In this document: positions 16,533 to 23,069 of the stretch, in pieces | Layout: every line of letters starts with the position of its first letter | Position numbering within the stretch: the first letter of the stretch is position 1 | Source: Russula earlei | Taxonomy: Eukaryota > Basidiomycota > Agaricomycetes > Russulales > Russulaceae | Direction of reading: 5' to 3' | Length of the DNA stretch: 23,069 bases | NCBI GenBank assembly: GCA_025769875.1 | Contig: JAGFNK010000750.1 | Coordinates: 1 to 23,069 of the forward strand | Program-made: the position numbers and the translations under genes | The notes under the pieces: model-generated | Told to the model about the DNA's origin: nothing | The model's input: only the letters and a program-made list of their open reading frames with translations | Databases searched by the model: none

Positions 16533-16717
16533 TCCTCATCAATAGCAGGAAGGGATGTCTTGGAAGCCTGAGCTTGTGGTTGTGATCGCTTTGGTCGAGT
16601 GGGAGTGCCTGAGCTGTCACTTTCATTTCCACCAGTTTTTTTTTGGGCAGCCTTCCTTTGGCCAGTAGTATGTGTTGGTGCAGGCCAGTGTTTTGAAGCA
16701 CGTTGCTTTGAGCCCAT
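16415..16717 (-). CDS. Unknown basic Ser/Thr/Lys-rich ORF start (left copy)
   Basis: An ATG-started frame of 100 codons reads leftward, away from the transposase: MGSKQRASK, then TTGQRKAAQKKTGGNESDSS, then RPKRSQ. Its first 60 or so residues lie in the inverted repeat and stay open in both arms. The stretch is basic and Ser/Thr/Pro-rich, like a nuclear or disordered N-terminus. I do not recognise the protein. It could be part of a gene carried by the element, or chance reading of a terminal repeat. Confidence 0.4.
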   Translation of the reverse strand: MGSKQRASKHWPAPTHTTGQRKAAQKKTGGNESDSSGTPTRPKRSQPQAQASKTSLPAIDEDGEEESYAYVNAEAWELTTAQMHGPQDMQNCRKGARPRC

Positions 16718-16869
16718 GAAGGTTTAGGGGGTTGAAATGGAGGGGTAGAGCAAGGTATGGTGAGCAGCTCTGGGAAGGGAAGAACACCCTGTCATCATCC
16801 TGGAGTAGGAGTGGACAGGTGGACGGTTGATGAATAAGCCACCCAACTCTTTACACACTCGCTTTATGC
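16533..16869 (-). repeat. Left arm of long inverted repeat (337 bp)
   Basis: The reverse complement of this segment matches 18337-18674 with about 18 differences, that is roughly 95 percent by eye. Nearly all are transitions and one is a single-base gap. Shared words include GGCTTATTCATCAACCGTCC, an A9 run, and CTCAGGCTTCCAAGACATCC. The outer edge is TCCTCATC and the inner edge CTTTATGC. Several CG in the right arm are CA or TG here (near 16573, 16672, 16678, 16795). The two arms flank the Tc1-type transposase. Confidence 0.93.
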
Positions 16870-16881
16870 TTTCTTTACATC

Positions 16882-18080
16882 ATGCTTTTCATCGCACACT
16901 CAACTAAACATATGCCACGTGGCCGGGCGTTGTCTGATGATGCACGCTGGATTATCTTACACATGTCTTCAAGATTGACCCTTGACGATATCACCCATCA
17001 CACTGGAGTTCCTCGTCGTACTATAGAGCGCATTGTGGCCGATTTCAGATCTCGTGGAACAGCCAATCACCCAAACAGTCTACTCCAACCAGCAAATAGA
17101 ATCCTTACAATGCAGGAAGTACAAGTGAGTTCCCCACATTCTCTAGTTCGTTCTGTGGTGCATATTGGCTAGTTTCTTCAAGGCACCATTGTCCATACTC
17201 CAGATGCCTATCTTGACGAGCTGAGAGATATTTTAAGAGAAAGGACTGGCGTTGAGGTGTCATTGACAACTATATGGTGTACCCTGAGAAGGAGTGGCTT
17301 CAAAATGAAGAAGGTAAGTCATTTCACCTTGAGTTCACACTCAAGTGCACTGACATGCCCAGCTGAGCAAAAATGCACTAGAGCGCAATGAGGACCTGTG
17401 CCTTCAGTATCGGTATACCTTTGGCACCACCTATACCGCAGAGCAGGCAGTTTTTGTGGACAAAAGCTCCTTTGATCGCCGAACTGACCTTCGAGGGCGA
17501 GCATGGGTGATGTCAGGGCAAGCAGCAGTAAGGAAGAGCTTTTTCATTCAAGGAAAATGGTGTGTCCTGCTATCTATATCTACAACAGACTAGAATACAA
17601 AGTATCCAGTTATTTGCTTCTCCCAGCACTCTCGCTCGATGGCATCATCTATAGCCAGCTGGTTGAGGGTTCTTTCACATCTGAACTATTTACCGGCTTC
17701 ATCCAAGGTCTACTTTCGAAAATGAATCCCTTCCCTGGCAAAAACTCAGTATTGATCATGGACAACGCACACATTCATAGAAGTCCACAAATACTCCAAA
17801 TGGTCGAAGAAAGGTATTATATTGTTTTCTCATGCTAATGTATTGCTCATTTGATGAAGGGGATGTTAGCTCCTTTACCTGCCACCATACTCTCCTGATT
17901 TTAATCCAATTGAACTCGCATTTTCAAAGATCAAGGCCTATGTTCATTGGAATGGGGGTGTGGCTCATGCTGACTTGGGTGGTGATGATACCGATGTGTG
18001 GGTTTTCCTGTATAGGGCAGCATTCTCTGTTACGTCGGATGACGCAGCAGGTTGGTTCCACAAATGTCACTATATCTGAC
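16882..18080 (+). pseudogene. Tc1/mariner-IS630 superfamily transposase (DDE_3 type), with introns
   Basis: The N-terminal helix-turn-helix reads ALSDDARWIILHMSSRLTLD and GVPRRTIERIVADF. Two clear introns follow: about 17125-17172 (GTGAGT...GGCTAG) and about 17313-17361 (GTAAGT...GCCCAG). They join to TPDAYLDELRDILRERTGVE and then LSKNALERNEDL. Catalytic motifs: first Asp in AVFVDKSSFDRR (many relatives have D-E here); second Asp in VLIMDNAHIHRSP (about 17750-17790); Glu in YSPDFNPIELAFSKIK (about 17895-17945). Spacing of the last two, allowing for an intron (about 17814-17860), is near 34 residues. The end reads AAGWFHKCHYI and TGA. A disruption near 17565-17605 and a frameshift near 17880 suggest decay. 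Confidence 0.88.
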
Positions 18081-18336
18081 TTTTTCCGAGTTACTGTGGT
18101 GTCCCCTTGTTGTACTGTATTGTACCTTGCAAAGCTACCATTCCAGCCTTGAACATCATTGGACCCCAAGCCAACTGCTGCCCCAAGCAGCGGGAGACCC
18201 CCACCACTCACAGCTGCTGGCCATGAAATCAGCTGTGCTGGCCTTTCCCCCTACAACCTGCTCCCCATGTTCTCACCCGCATCCACGAACTCGCTACAAT
18301 GCCTGCACGGGTGCCTCATGTGTGGGCCCTGTTGTT
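18081..18336. other. Noncoding sequence between transposase and right repeat
   Basis: I see no domain or motif here. The short frames are not conserved-looking. The segment has no counterpart on the left side, where the transposase starts almost directly at the repeat. Confidence 0.4.
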
Positions 18337-18674
18337 GCATAAAGTGAGCACGTAAAGAGTTGTGTGGCTTATTCATCAACCGTCCACCCTGTCCACTCCT
18401 ACTCCAGGATGACGACAGGGTGTTCTTCCCTTCCCAGAGCTGCTCACCATACCTTACTCTACCCCTCCATTTCAACCCCCTAAACCCTCATGGGCTTGAA
18501 GCAACGTGCTTCAAAATGCCAGCCTGCACCGACACGTACTACTGGCCAAAGGAAGGCTGCCCAAAAAAAAACTGGTGGAAATGAAAGTGACAGCTCAGGC
18601 ACTCCCACTCGACCAAAGCGATCACAACCACGAGCTCAGGCTTCCAAGACATCCCTTCCTGCTATTGATGAGGA
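18337..18674 (+). repeat. Right arm of long inverted repeat (338 bp)
   Basis: This is the inverted copy of 16533-16869, from GCATAAAG to GATGAGGA. It retains several CG dinucleotides lost in the left arm. Beyond 18674 the similarity ends abruptly and minus-strand F-box sequence starts. Confidence 0.93.
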
Positions 18675-18729
18675 CAAGTCAATGTCCGTAAGGAATGTCA
18701 CATCCAGTTTATTGAGAAGAGAACCTTGA
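18490..18729 (+). CDS. Unknown basic Ser/Thr/Lys-rich ORF start (right copy)
   Basis: This is the mirror copy of the left frame, with MGLKQRASK and the same TTGQRKAAQKKTGGNESDSS block, reading rightward away from the transposase. After SLPAIDED at the repeat edge it runs into F-box antisense sequence and stops after 17 more codons, so the protein is truncated. Both copies have kept an open frame despite about 5 percent divergence in the repeat. Confidence 0.35.
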   Translation: MGLKQRASKCQPAPTRTTGQRKAAQKKTGGNESDSSGTPTRPKRSQPRAQASKTSLPAIDEDKSMSVRNVTSSLLRREP

Positions 18730-19050
18730 TTTGGGCCACCAAGTACTCCAAGTACTCATGAATGCCTTTGAACATAAGTTCAGTGAGAGCAGGGAGGACA
18801 AAGTGTGTGAGTGGAGGTGGAGGTCAACTTGCCAGATATAGACCTGAAGACTGACAGGGCAGTGACCAAATCCTGGGGAGAAATGTGACCAGAGATGAGG
18901 ATTTGCCAAAGGTCAAGCATTACAAGTTGATTGGAATCCCAAAGTAGTTTTGCAATTCCTGGAAATGAACAATTGTTCAATGAGAGATGTTGCAAAAGTG
19001 GGGCAGATCCACCCAAGAACAAATCCAGAAGGTATATCAGTCACATCACA
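18675..19050 (-). pseudogene. F-box/LRR-like protein fragment (Agaricomycete family)
   Basis: Minus-strand reading gives FLGGSAPLLQHLSLNNCSF, LVMLDLWQILISGHISPQDL, then in another frame PPPLTHFVLPALTELMFKGI and HEYLEYLVAQI, then LLNKLDVTFLTDIDL. This is the order of the large F-box family of mushroom-forming fungi (F-L-G-G-S-A-P, L-x-L-x-x-I-P-x-S-G-Y-I-S-P, L-P-A-L-T-x-x-x-F-K-G, E-Y-L-E-x-L-V-A-x-I). Frameshifts lie near 19020, 18800 and 18722. The fragment ends at the edge of the right inverted repeat. It is the only trace of a host-type gene in the window. The N-terminal F-box itself is not seen. Confidence 0.82.
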
Positions 19051-19611
19051 GTGTTTTTTGGTTTCTGCATGCAAATATTTCCCATTGCGATGTTGGGATG
19101 TTGGGACTTGCTCCCAATGAGGCTTGGCAGGAGCCACCAATCATAATTGAGGAATGTGTGGTACAAGGCAATAATGACTGGATGAAACCAGTACATATTG
19201 AGGGGACATGATAACAGAGTTGCCAAATAGGACTATGTGAAGGTTAGTCATTTTAGGCATGGTGACATTTGCTCAACGCAGAGGCAAAAGCTCATCAGTT
19301 AGGATTGAGCATACATAGCATCTGGGGTAAGGTAAGCTGAAGGTTCTGCTGTTGCTGTTATTGGAGTTGCAGCCTCATTGTCATGGGTTAGTCATGCACT
19401 CATGTGGTGCATGACAAACATGCAAATGTATATAGTTCATTATGGATCTTTTTCCTGTCCCTCAGACTTCTACCATAAGACTGAGGTTAGTCACACTTTT
19501 GTTATCTATGTACATATCTAATTACTCCTTTTAGCACTTATTACTGTCCTGACTCACTGTTGAACAATCCAGTTCAAGAGCAAGGGGTAAGCTCAAAGAT
19601 GAGTCAATAGA
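19051..19611. other. Unassigned region with an LTR-like hairpin
   Basis: I see no coding sequence I recognise. 19051-19226 may be upstream F-box gene sequence, too decayed to tell. Around 19340-19566 the arrangement resembles the copia LTR at 11642: GTTGCAGCC near the start, then a hairpin CCTCAGACTT/AAGACTGAGG (19460-19486, one mismatch), then CTCCTTTTAGC. No matching target duplication was found, so this is only a possible LTR remnant. Confidence 0.3.
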
Positions 19612-19874
19612 TGTCCAAGATGGCATGAGCGAGAAGTAGAGTTCAAAGCAGTACCAAATACCAAAGAGGTATGGTTACTGGTAGAGACAAGCAGGTATGC
19701 AGGGAAGAGGCCAGAATGGTCTCAAGGGGATGGTCCTTAGAGGAGTATCTCAGGGATAGAGAGTTCCATAAACAAATGGACAGTCTGAAGACTGTCCGTT
19801 ACTTTATAGAGTGCTTATATACTACAAGAGAACTGCTAAATAGGGAACAAGTCATAACCTTGTTATCAAGCACA
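19612..19874. mobile_element. Probable solo LTR (263 bp)
   Basis: It starts TGTCC and ends GCACA, flanked by ATAGA at 19607-19611 and 19875-19879. The inverted terminal match is only TGT/ACA. It contains GGACAGTCT/AGACTGTCC, a 9-bp inverted pair with a 2-nt gap (19778-19797), and TATATAC-like words just after. Length fits a copia-type LTR. The 71-codon frame 19671-19886 inside it has no recognised match. Confidence 0.55.
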
Positions 19875-19879
19875 ATAGA

Positions 19880-19968
19880 CAGATGAGTAAGAAATCAGAG
19901 TACGCTTACTGAGCATGCTCAGTCATGCTCAGTAAGCTGCTGAGTAAGAAGTCTTCCATTGATGAGTA
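19880..19968. other. Short spacer before Helitron end
   Basis: AGTAAG, GAGCATGCTCAGTCATGCTCAG and similar repeated words fill this stretch. No gene is present. The GCATGCTCAGT word occurs twice in tandem (about 19912-19935). Confidence 0.4.
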
Positions 19969-20010
19969 CAAGTTGTAATTTCATGCCTTAGGCATGAAAT
20001 TAAAACTTGT
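19968..20010 (-). repeat. Palindromic hairpin at Helitron 3' end
   Basis: AATTTCATGCCT and AGGCATGAAATT form a 12-bp perfect inverted pair around one base. Outer arms ACAAGTT/AACTTGT extend it with one mismatch. Helitrons carry a hairpin a few bases before their 3' end that stops strand transfer, so this is the likely terminator structure. Confidence 0.65.
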
Positions 20011-21118
20011 CAGGGGCTGCGCCCCCAAACCCCCACCGTTGCCCAGGTGTAATCGCTTGGGTGTGATCCTTTTTTGTTTAAAGCCTCTTTGCATAATCCC
20101 TTTTTTGCTTAAACAGAAAGTAATCAACTCATCACTATGTATAATCTTTTACATGGTAAAGCAGAACAAACAATACATACACTGAACACACATCTTGTTA
20201 TAGTAACACTTCACTATATACTATATTCTTAGTGGAAGCCTCCCTCTTCTCTTCCTCCCAAATCACCTTGATGTTGGAGACAGAGGTCACCCTTGACACC
20301 CGAACATAAAATTGCCCATGTGTGAAGACTGGCTTTCTTAAATCCAACCCAACATGTTTCAGTGTTTGCCCTTGTGACATGTTGATGGTCATGGCAAAGC
20401 ATGCCATTACAGGGAATTGCCTCCTTGTGAACTTGAAAGCAACTTGATCCTCTGTTGGTTGGCAAGGGATCCTTGGGATGAAGACCTTCTCCCTTGCATG
20501 CTCCCCTGTTATCAGCTCAACTTCTAGCACCCTGTTGCTAGACCTCCTCAAGATCCCTCTGCTCCCATTGCAGACACCATGCCTGGCATCCAAGTTCCTC
20601 AGCACCATCACAGGACAACCCACCTTGAGCTCTAGCTTGGCAAGAGGAAGTCCAGAGCAGTTGATAGAGTTCAGGTACTCCAATGGATAGTTCAGCATCA
20701 CATCAGCATCCCCACTCTGCTCAGAAGTGGGAATGCTGTCTGCACTCTGAAACACCTGTCCTCTCCCTGGGAACCTCCTAAGCACCTCCTTGTTGATGTT
20801 GTCCACATCAGTGTTAAGGCTAGAAAGGATGGCACGCTCTGCAAAGAACTGGGAAGAAGGGTTGCCAGTGTCAAGGCCAGGGTATATGCTGTCAATCAGA
20901 GAGGAAACCGTGTTCTCCCTGCACTTCATATAGGGGGGAAGATGGATGATAGAGTTTGGATCAGTGTGCCTGCCTTTTCCAACCTCCAGTTGCCACTGTG
21001 CAAAGTTGGCCTCAGCTTGAATGCCAGTGTTGAGGCACATATTTTGGTGGAGATGAAGCACTTTGATGGATCTCCAGAGGGTGGAGTGCTGTAGACAGGC
21101 ACCTACTATCTGAGGCCT
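19969..21118 (-). mobile_element. Helitron 3' part, 5' side cut off by gypsy 2
   Basis: A minus-strand helicase C-terminus is followed downstream by a hairpin GGGGGCGCAGCCCC (near 20012-20026) and then a strong palindrome (19968-20010). These are the kind of subterminal structures that end Helitrons. The minus strand ends ...ACTTG followed by T, close to but not identical with the canonical CTRR-T. The other boundary, 21118, is the insertion point of the gypsy 2 LTR; the Rep part would lie on the far side of that element, outside the window. Confidence 0.72.
20198..21118 (-). CDS. Helitron helicase (Pif1-like), C-terminal part
   Basis: It is open for about 306 codons with no stop or frameshift, the best preserved coding stretch in the window. 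It begins RPQIVGACLQHSTLWRSIKV right at the LTR junction and continues YPLEYLNSINCSGLPLAKLE, LKVGCPVMVLRNLDARHGVC, FPVMACFAMTINMSQGQTLK and HVGLDLRKPVFTHGQFYVRV-SRVTS, then a stop near 20198. These are the late motifs of Pif1/Helitron helicases, which unwind DNA in rolling-circle transposition. The usual T-I-N-K-S-Q-G-Q is T-I-N-M-S-Q-G-Q here, so the conserved Lys of this motif is missing. Codons upstream of 21118 in the same frame come from the LTR and are not part of the protein. The Walker A part is outside the window. Confidence 0.92.
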   Translation of the reverse strand, partial: RPQIVGACLQHSTLWRSIKVLHLHQNMCLNTGIQAEANFAQWQLEVGKGRHTDPNSIIHLPPYMKCRENTVSSLIDSIYPGLDTGNPSSQFFAERAILSSLNTDVDNINKEVLRRFPGRGQVFQSADSIPTSEQSGDADVMLNYPLEYLNSINCSGLPLAKLELKVGCPVMVLRNLDARHGVCNGSRGILRRSSNRVLEVELITGEHAREKVFIPRIPCQPTEDQVAFKFTRRQFPVMACFAMTINMSQGQTLKHVGLDLRKPVFTHGQFYVRVSRVTSVSNIKVIWEEEKREASTKNIVYSEVLL

Positions 21119-21591
21119 TGTCACAAGAACCGGTACTTCGGACCGGACCGGCAACCGGATAAGCCTACCCGGACATGTCTCGAGTTTTCCGCATGTTTTA
21201 TGATCCTTCCATAGCCTCGCACGTACCAGACGTTTCCCGCATGTTCCAGATTCGATCGCCTCACCTCTGCCTCAAGGATACTATTTGATATAGTATCTAA
21301 CATGTATATAAGACTGATGTTCTACGAGGACAAGCCCTAAGCTTGTTCTCCTGTGAAATATCACTGGTTTTCTTGCTTCGGAACTTGTAGGCTTGCAAGA
21401 CCTCAAGCAAATCTCTTTGAAACTCTTCTCACTCATAAGTCTTCCCAACGCGAAGACTTATTCATGATTTCCCTTCTCCGCGGAACATATCTGTCTTGAC
21501 AGTATCGTCTCCGAGATCCCCGAAACTCGCGAGGACTTAGTGTCTCGCATGTGAACCGATTTGTCAGCGACACCGCCCCCAGTCGGTGACA
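21119..21591 (+). repeat. Gypsy 2 5' LTR (473 bp)
   Basis: It starts TGTCAC and ends GTGACA, a 6-bp inverted pair identical to that of 9113-9604. A TATATAAG lies at 21305-21312. A hairpin (GAGGACAAGC/GCTTGTTCTC, 21326-21350) follows just downstream of the expected start. CG dinucleotides are frequent. After the LTR comes TTAGAACAAGCTTACC, with no clear tRNA 3'-end match. Confidence 0.93.
21305..21312 (+). promoter_or_regulatory. Putative TATA box in gypsy 2 LTR
   Basis: TATATAAG is conserved in place with TATATAAA at 9297-9304 in the solo copy. Transcription would start about 30 bp downstream, at or near the conserved hairpin. Confidence 0.6.
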
Positions 21592-21670
21592 TTAGAACAA
21601 GCTTACCTTCGAACCCTTGACCCCGAACGTGTGTACACGCATCCACCCCCGAATACAACGATTTTGAGAA

Positions 21671-23069
21671 ATGACTTCCATGGCCAGAGACTGGAGGTTC
21701 AAAGGACAAGGAAAACCCACAGAAGAAGGGCTGAAGAAACTCAAATGTCCCTTCAAGCTGAACCCGGACCTCGACGATGCATTCGTCCCTGAGGCCTTCA
21801 GAGAGAATGCTCACTTCCTCAGAGTAGGAATAGACAGTGTACCCCGGACCGGGTACTATGCTTACTACAGAAGGGCCAAAGTAGGCCTTGGGACACTCTA
21901 TGGCATGTGGTTCGAAATCCGACGCCGCGAAGACTACTTCGAGGCCTACCACGTCGCACGCCTGGCTCTCAGACTGATCTCTGACCCTCTCAAGGGTCTT
22001 TACATGGAACAGCTCATTAAATCAGGAGAACCAATTTCGAACTCGAAGAACCCGTCTCGCGCACCAACCCCCGGACCCCGCGCCTGCCGAACCCATGGAA
22101 CAAGAACCCCAGACCATGACGCAACTTTTCGTCGTGGCCGACGAACCAGAAGAACCACCTGCACAAGTACCTCAACAGTTGGCGTCGTCCGGAACGGCAC
22201 AGGCGTACCCACGCCCCTCCTTATTTCAAGGATTCAGAGGACGCAATAGACGACCTCCCAGCCCCGACCCTGACGACTACGGCGTATACGCCACGAACGA
22301 CTGCAACACACGTCCCTCGGATAATGGCAAACTCGAAGGCATTCCACCCAAAGCCTTCAACGGCGACCGCGCCCGCACTCATGCATTCCTCACTGCGTTT
22401 CGACGCTTTATGAGGATGAACTTTGATAGCAAAATTGCTCAAAATCCTATCAAAAAGTGTGCCTACTTCCTATCACTAATGGAAGGACCACGTGTCGACG
22501 GATGGGTTGAAGCAATGGACGAATGGCTCGAAAAAGTTATGATGGACCCAGATGAAATCCCCTTTGGACTGACAGCCTGGCAAGCTATGGAACAACATTT
22601 CAAAAGAGCGTTCACCAATTACGCCGAATGCGAACGCGCACAAGACCAACTCCGCGAACTCAAGATGAAAGAGAACAATCTTGATGAATATATAGCTAAT
22701 TTTGAATTATTAGCTCGATGAGGATCTCTGCACACAGACGATCCCATGGTTATGCGCCTGTTTGCGTGTGGCCTTCCCAAACCATTGGTCGAAGCAATCA
22801 TCAGCCAGGAAGACCCAACCACCTTTTTAGAATGGATGACCGGTGCTCAAAAGCAACATCGTATTTGGATGCGCAAACGCGCAGTCCTTACCGATCATGC
22901 CAACACCCACAATAGGAGCGCCAATTCAAACAGCAGTCGCCCTTGGGCCCGCCTTTCGAATTGGGGCACGCGCAGCAAACACCACCAACAATGCCACCAC
23001 ACCACGCACACGCCTCCCACCACGTGACCCGAACGCGATGGATACCAGCGCAGGCGCATACGCAGAGCG
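21671..23069 (+). pseudogene. Gypsy 2 Gag, frameshifted, 3' end outside window
   Basis: The first open part (21671 to about 22070) reads KPTEEGLKKLKCPFKLNPDL and DYFEAYHVARLALRL, a family-specific N-terminus. A small indel near 22070 shifts to the frame 22095-22718, with PPKAFNGDRARTHAFLTAFR, WVEAMDEWLEK, QDQLRELKMKENNLDEYIAN, typical of the Retrotrans_gag capsid-like domain. A TGA at 22719-22721 interrupts it, and the same frame continues through MRLFACGLPKPLVEAI to about 22950. A later shift is shown by RDPNAMDTSAG in another frame at 23023-23056, the block before the zinc knuckle in this family. The knuckle itself is outside the window. Confidence 0.9.

Larger units (their letters stand above)
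16533..18674 (+). mobile_element. Tc1/IS630-type DNA transposon with long terminal inverted repeats (candidate, 2142 bp)
   Basis: A transposase gene (16882 to about 18080) is centred between two 337/338-bp inverted repeats, with a spacer of 1467 bp. The right outer edge abuts an F-box fragment. No TA duplication is visible at either edge, and the left-hand reading frame continues outside the repeat. The ends are therefore the limits of the inverted repeat, not proven transposon ends. Confidence 0.6.
21119..23069 (+). mobile_element. Ty3/gypsy retrotransposon (element 2), 5' part
   Basis: A 5' LTR at 21119-21591 is followed by gag from 21671 and runs off the right edge. It inserted into the Helitron helicase gene at 21118; GGCCT (21114-21118) would be the target duplication, with its partner outside the window. 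It is the same LTR family as the solo LTR at 9113-9604. Fewer stops and more CG than element 1 suggest it is younger. Confidence 0.92.

Noticed and set aside
16870..18336. Host gene with introns between the inverted repeats
   Set aside because: Helix-turn-helix plus the D, D and E motifs mark it as a Tc1/IS630-type transposase.
19968..20010. Palindrome as a bacterial-type transcription terminator
   Set aside because: The window is eukaryotic, and the position after a Helitron helicase fits a Helitron end structure.
21119..21154. Start of the helicase frame at 21154
   Set aside because: The first 12 codons come from the gypsy 2 LTR; helicase similarity begins exactly at 21118.
22000..22442. 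Minus-strand frames opposite gypsy 2 gag
   Set aside because: They are shadows of the gag frame with no recognisable domain.

Overview
This window looks like a nested transposable-element graveyard from a basidiomycete fungus, most likely an Agaricomycete. The evidence is the element set (chromodomain Ty3/gypsy, Ty1/copia, an intron-rich hAT transposase, a Tc1/IS630-type transposase, a Helitron helicase), many spliceosomal introns of about 40-60 nt, and a fragment of the F-box/leucine-rich protein family that is expanded in mushroom-forming fungi. The organism call rests on family recognition from memory; no search was run. I see no intact host gene, tRNA, rRNA or CRISPR array.

Layout. 1-7578: a degenerate chromodomain Ty3/gypsy element on the minus strand. 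Its 5' LTR is at 6658-7578 and its gag, protease, RT, RNase H, integrase and chromodomain follow leftward until it leaves the window at base 1. A 487-bp solo LTR (4769-5255, target duplication TCCTT) sits inside its gag. 7579-11641: a decayed hAT transposase gene on the minus strand with about a dozen introns. It is split by the gypsy element at its 3' end, by a solo LTR at 9113-9604 (duplication GCAGA), by a second solo LTR at 10451-11278 (duplication ATAAT), and by a copia element at 11642. 11642-about 16320: a plus-strand Ty1/copia element (LTR, Met-tRNA-like primer site, gag-protease, integrase C-terminus, start of RT). Its integrase core is missing, and a CpG-rich segment of unknown origin (about 13740-14976) occupies the place.

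16533-18674: a plus-strand Tc1/IS630-type transposase between two inverted repeats of about 338 bp. Each repeat carries the start of the same outward-facing reading frame. The right repeat abuts a minus-strand F-box/LRR fragment (18675-19050). 19612-19874 is a probable short solo LTR (duplication ATAGA). 19969-21118 is the 3' end of a minus-strand Helitron with an open helicase C-terminus. That gene is cut at 21118 by a second, plus-strand Ty3/gypsy element (5' LTR 21119-21591, gag 21671 to the window end), from the same LTR family as the solo LTR at 9113-9604.

Two themes tie the window together. First, insertions can be ordered: removing the two internal solo LTRs with one copy of each target duplication restores continuity of the hAT gene. 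Second, stop codons in every older element fall where a C-to-T change (on either strand) explains them: TGA at likely Arg positions, TAA/TAG at likely Gln positions, TAG/TGA at conserved Trp positions. The older copy of the repeated LTR has TG/CA where the younger has CG. This suggests cytosine methylation and deamination acting on repeats.
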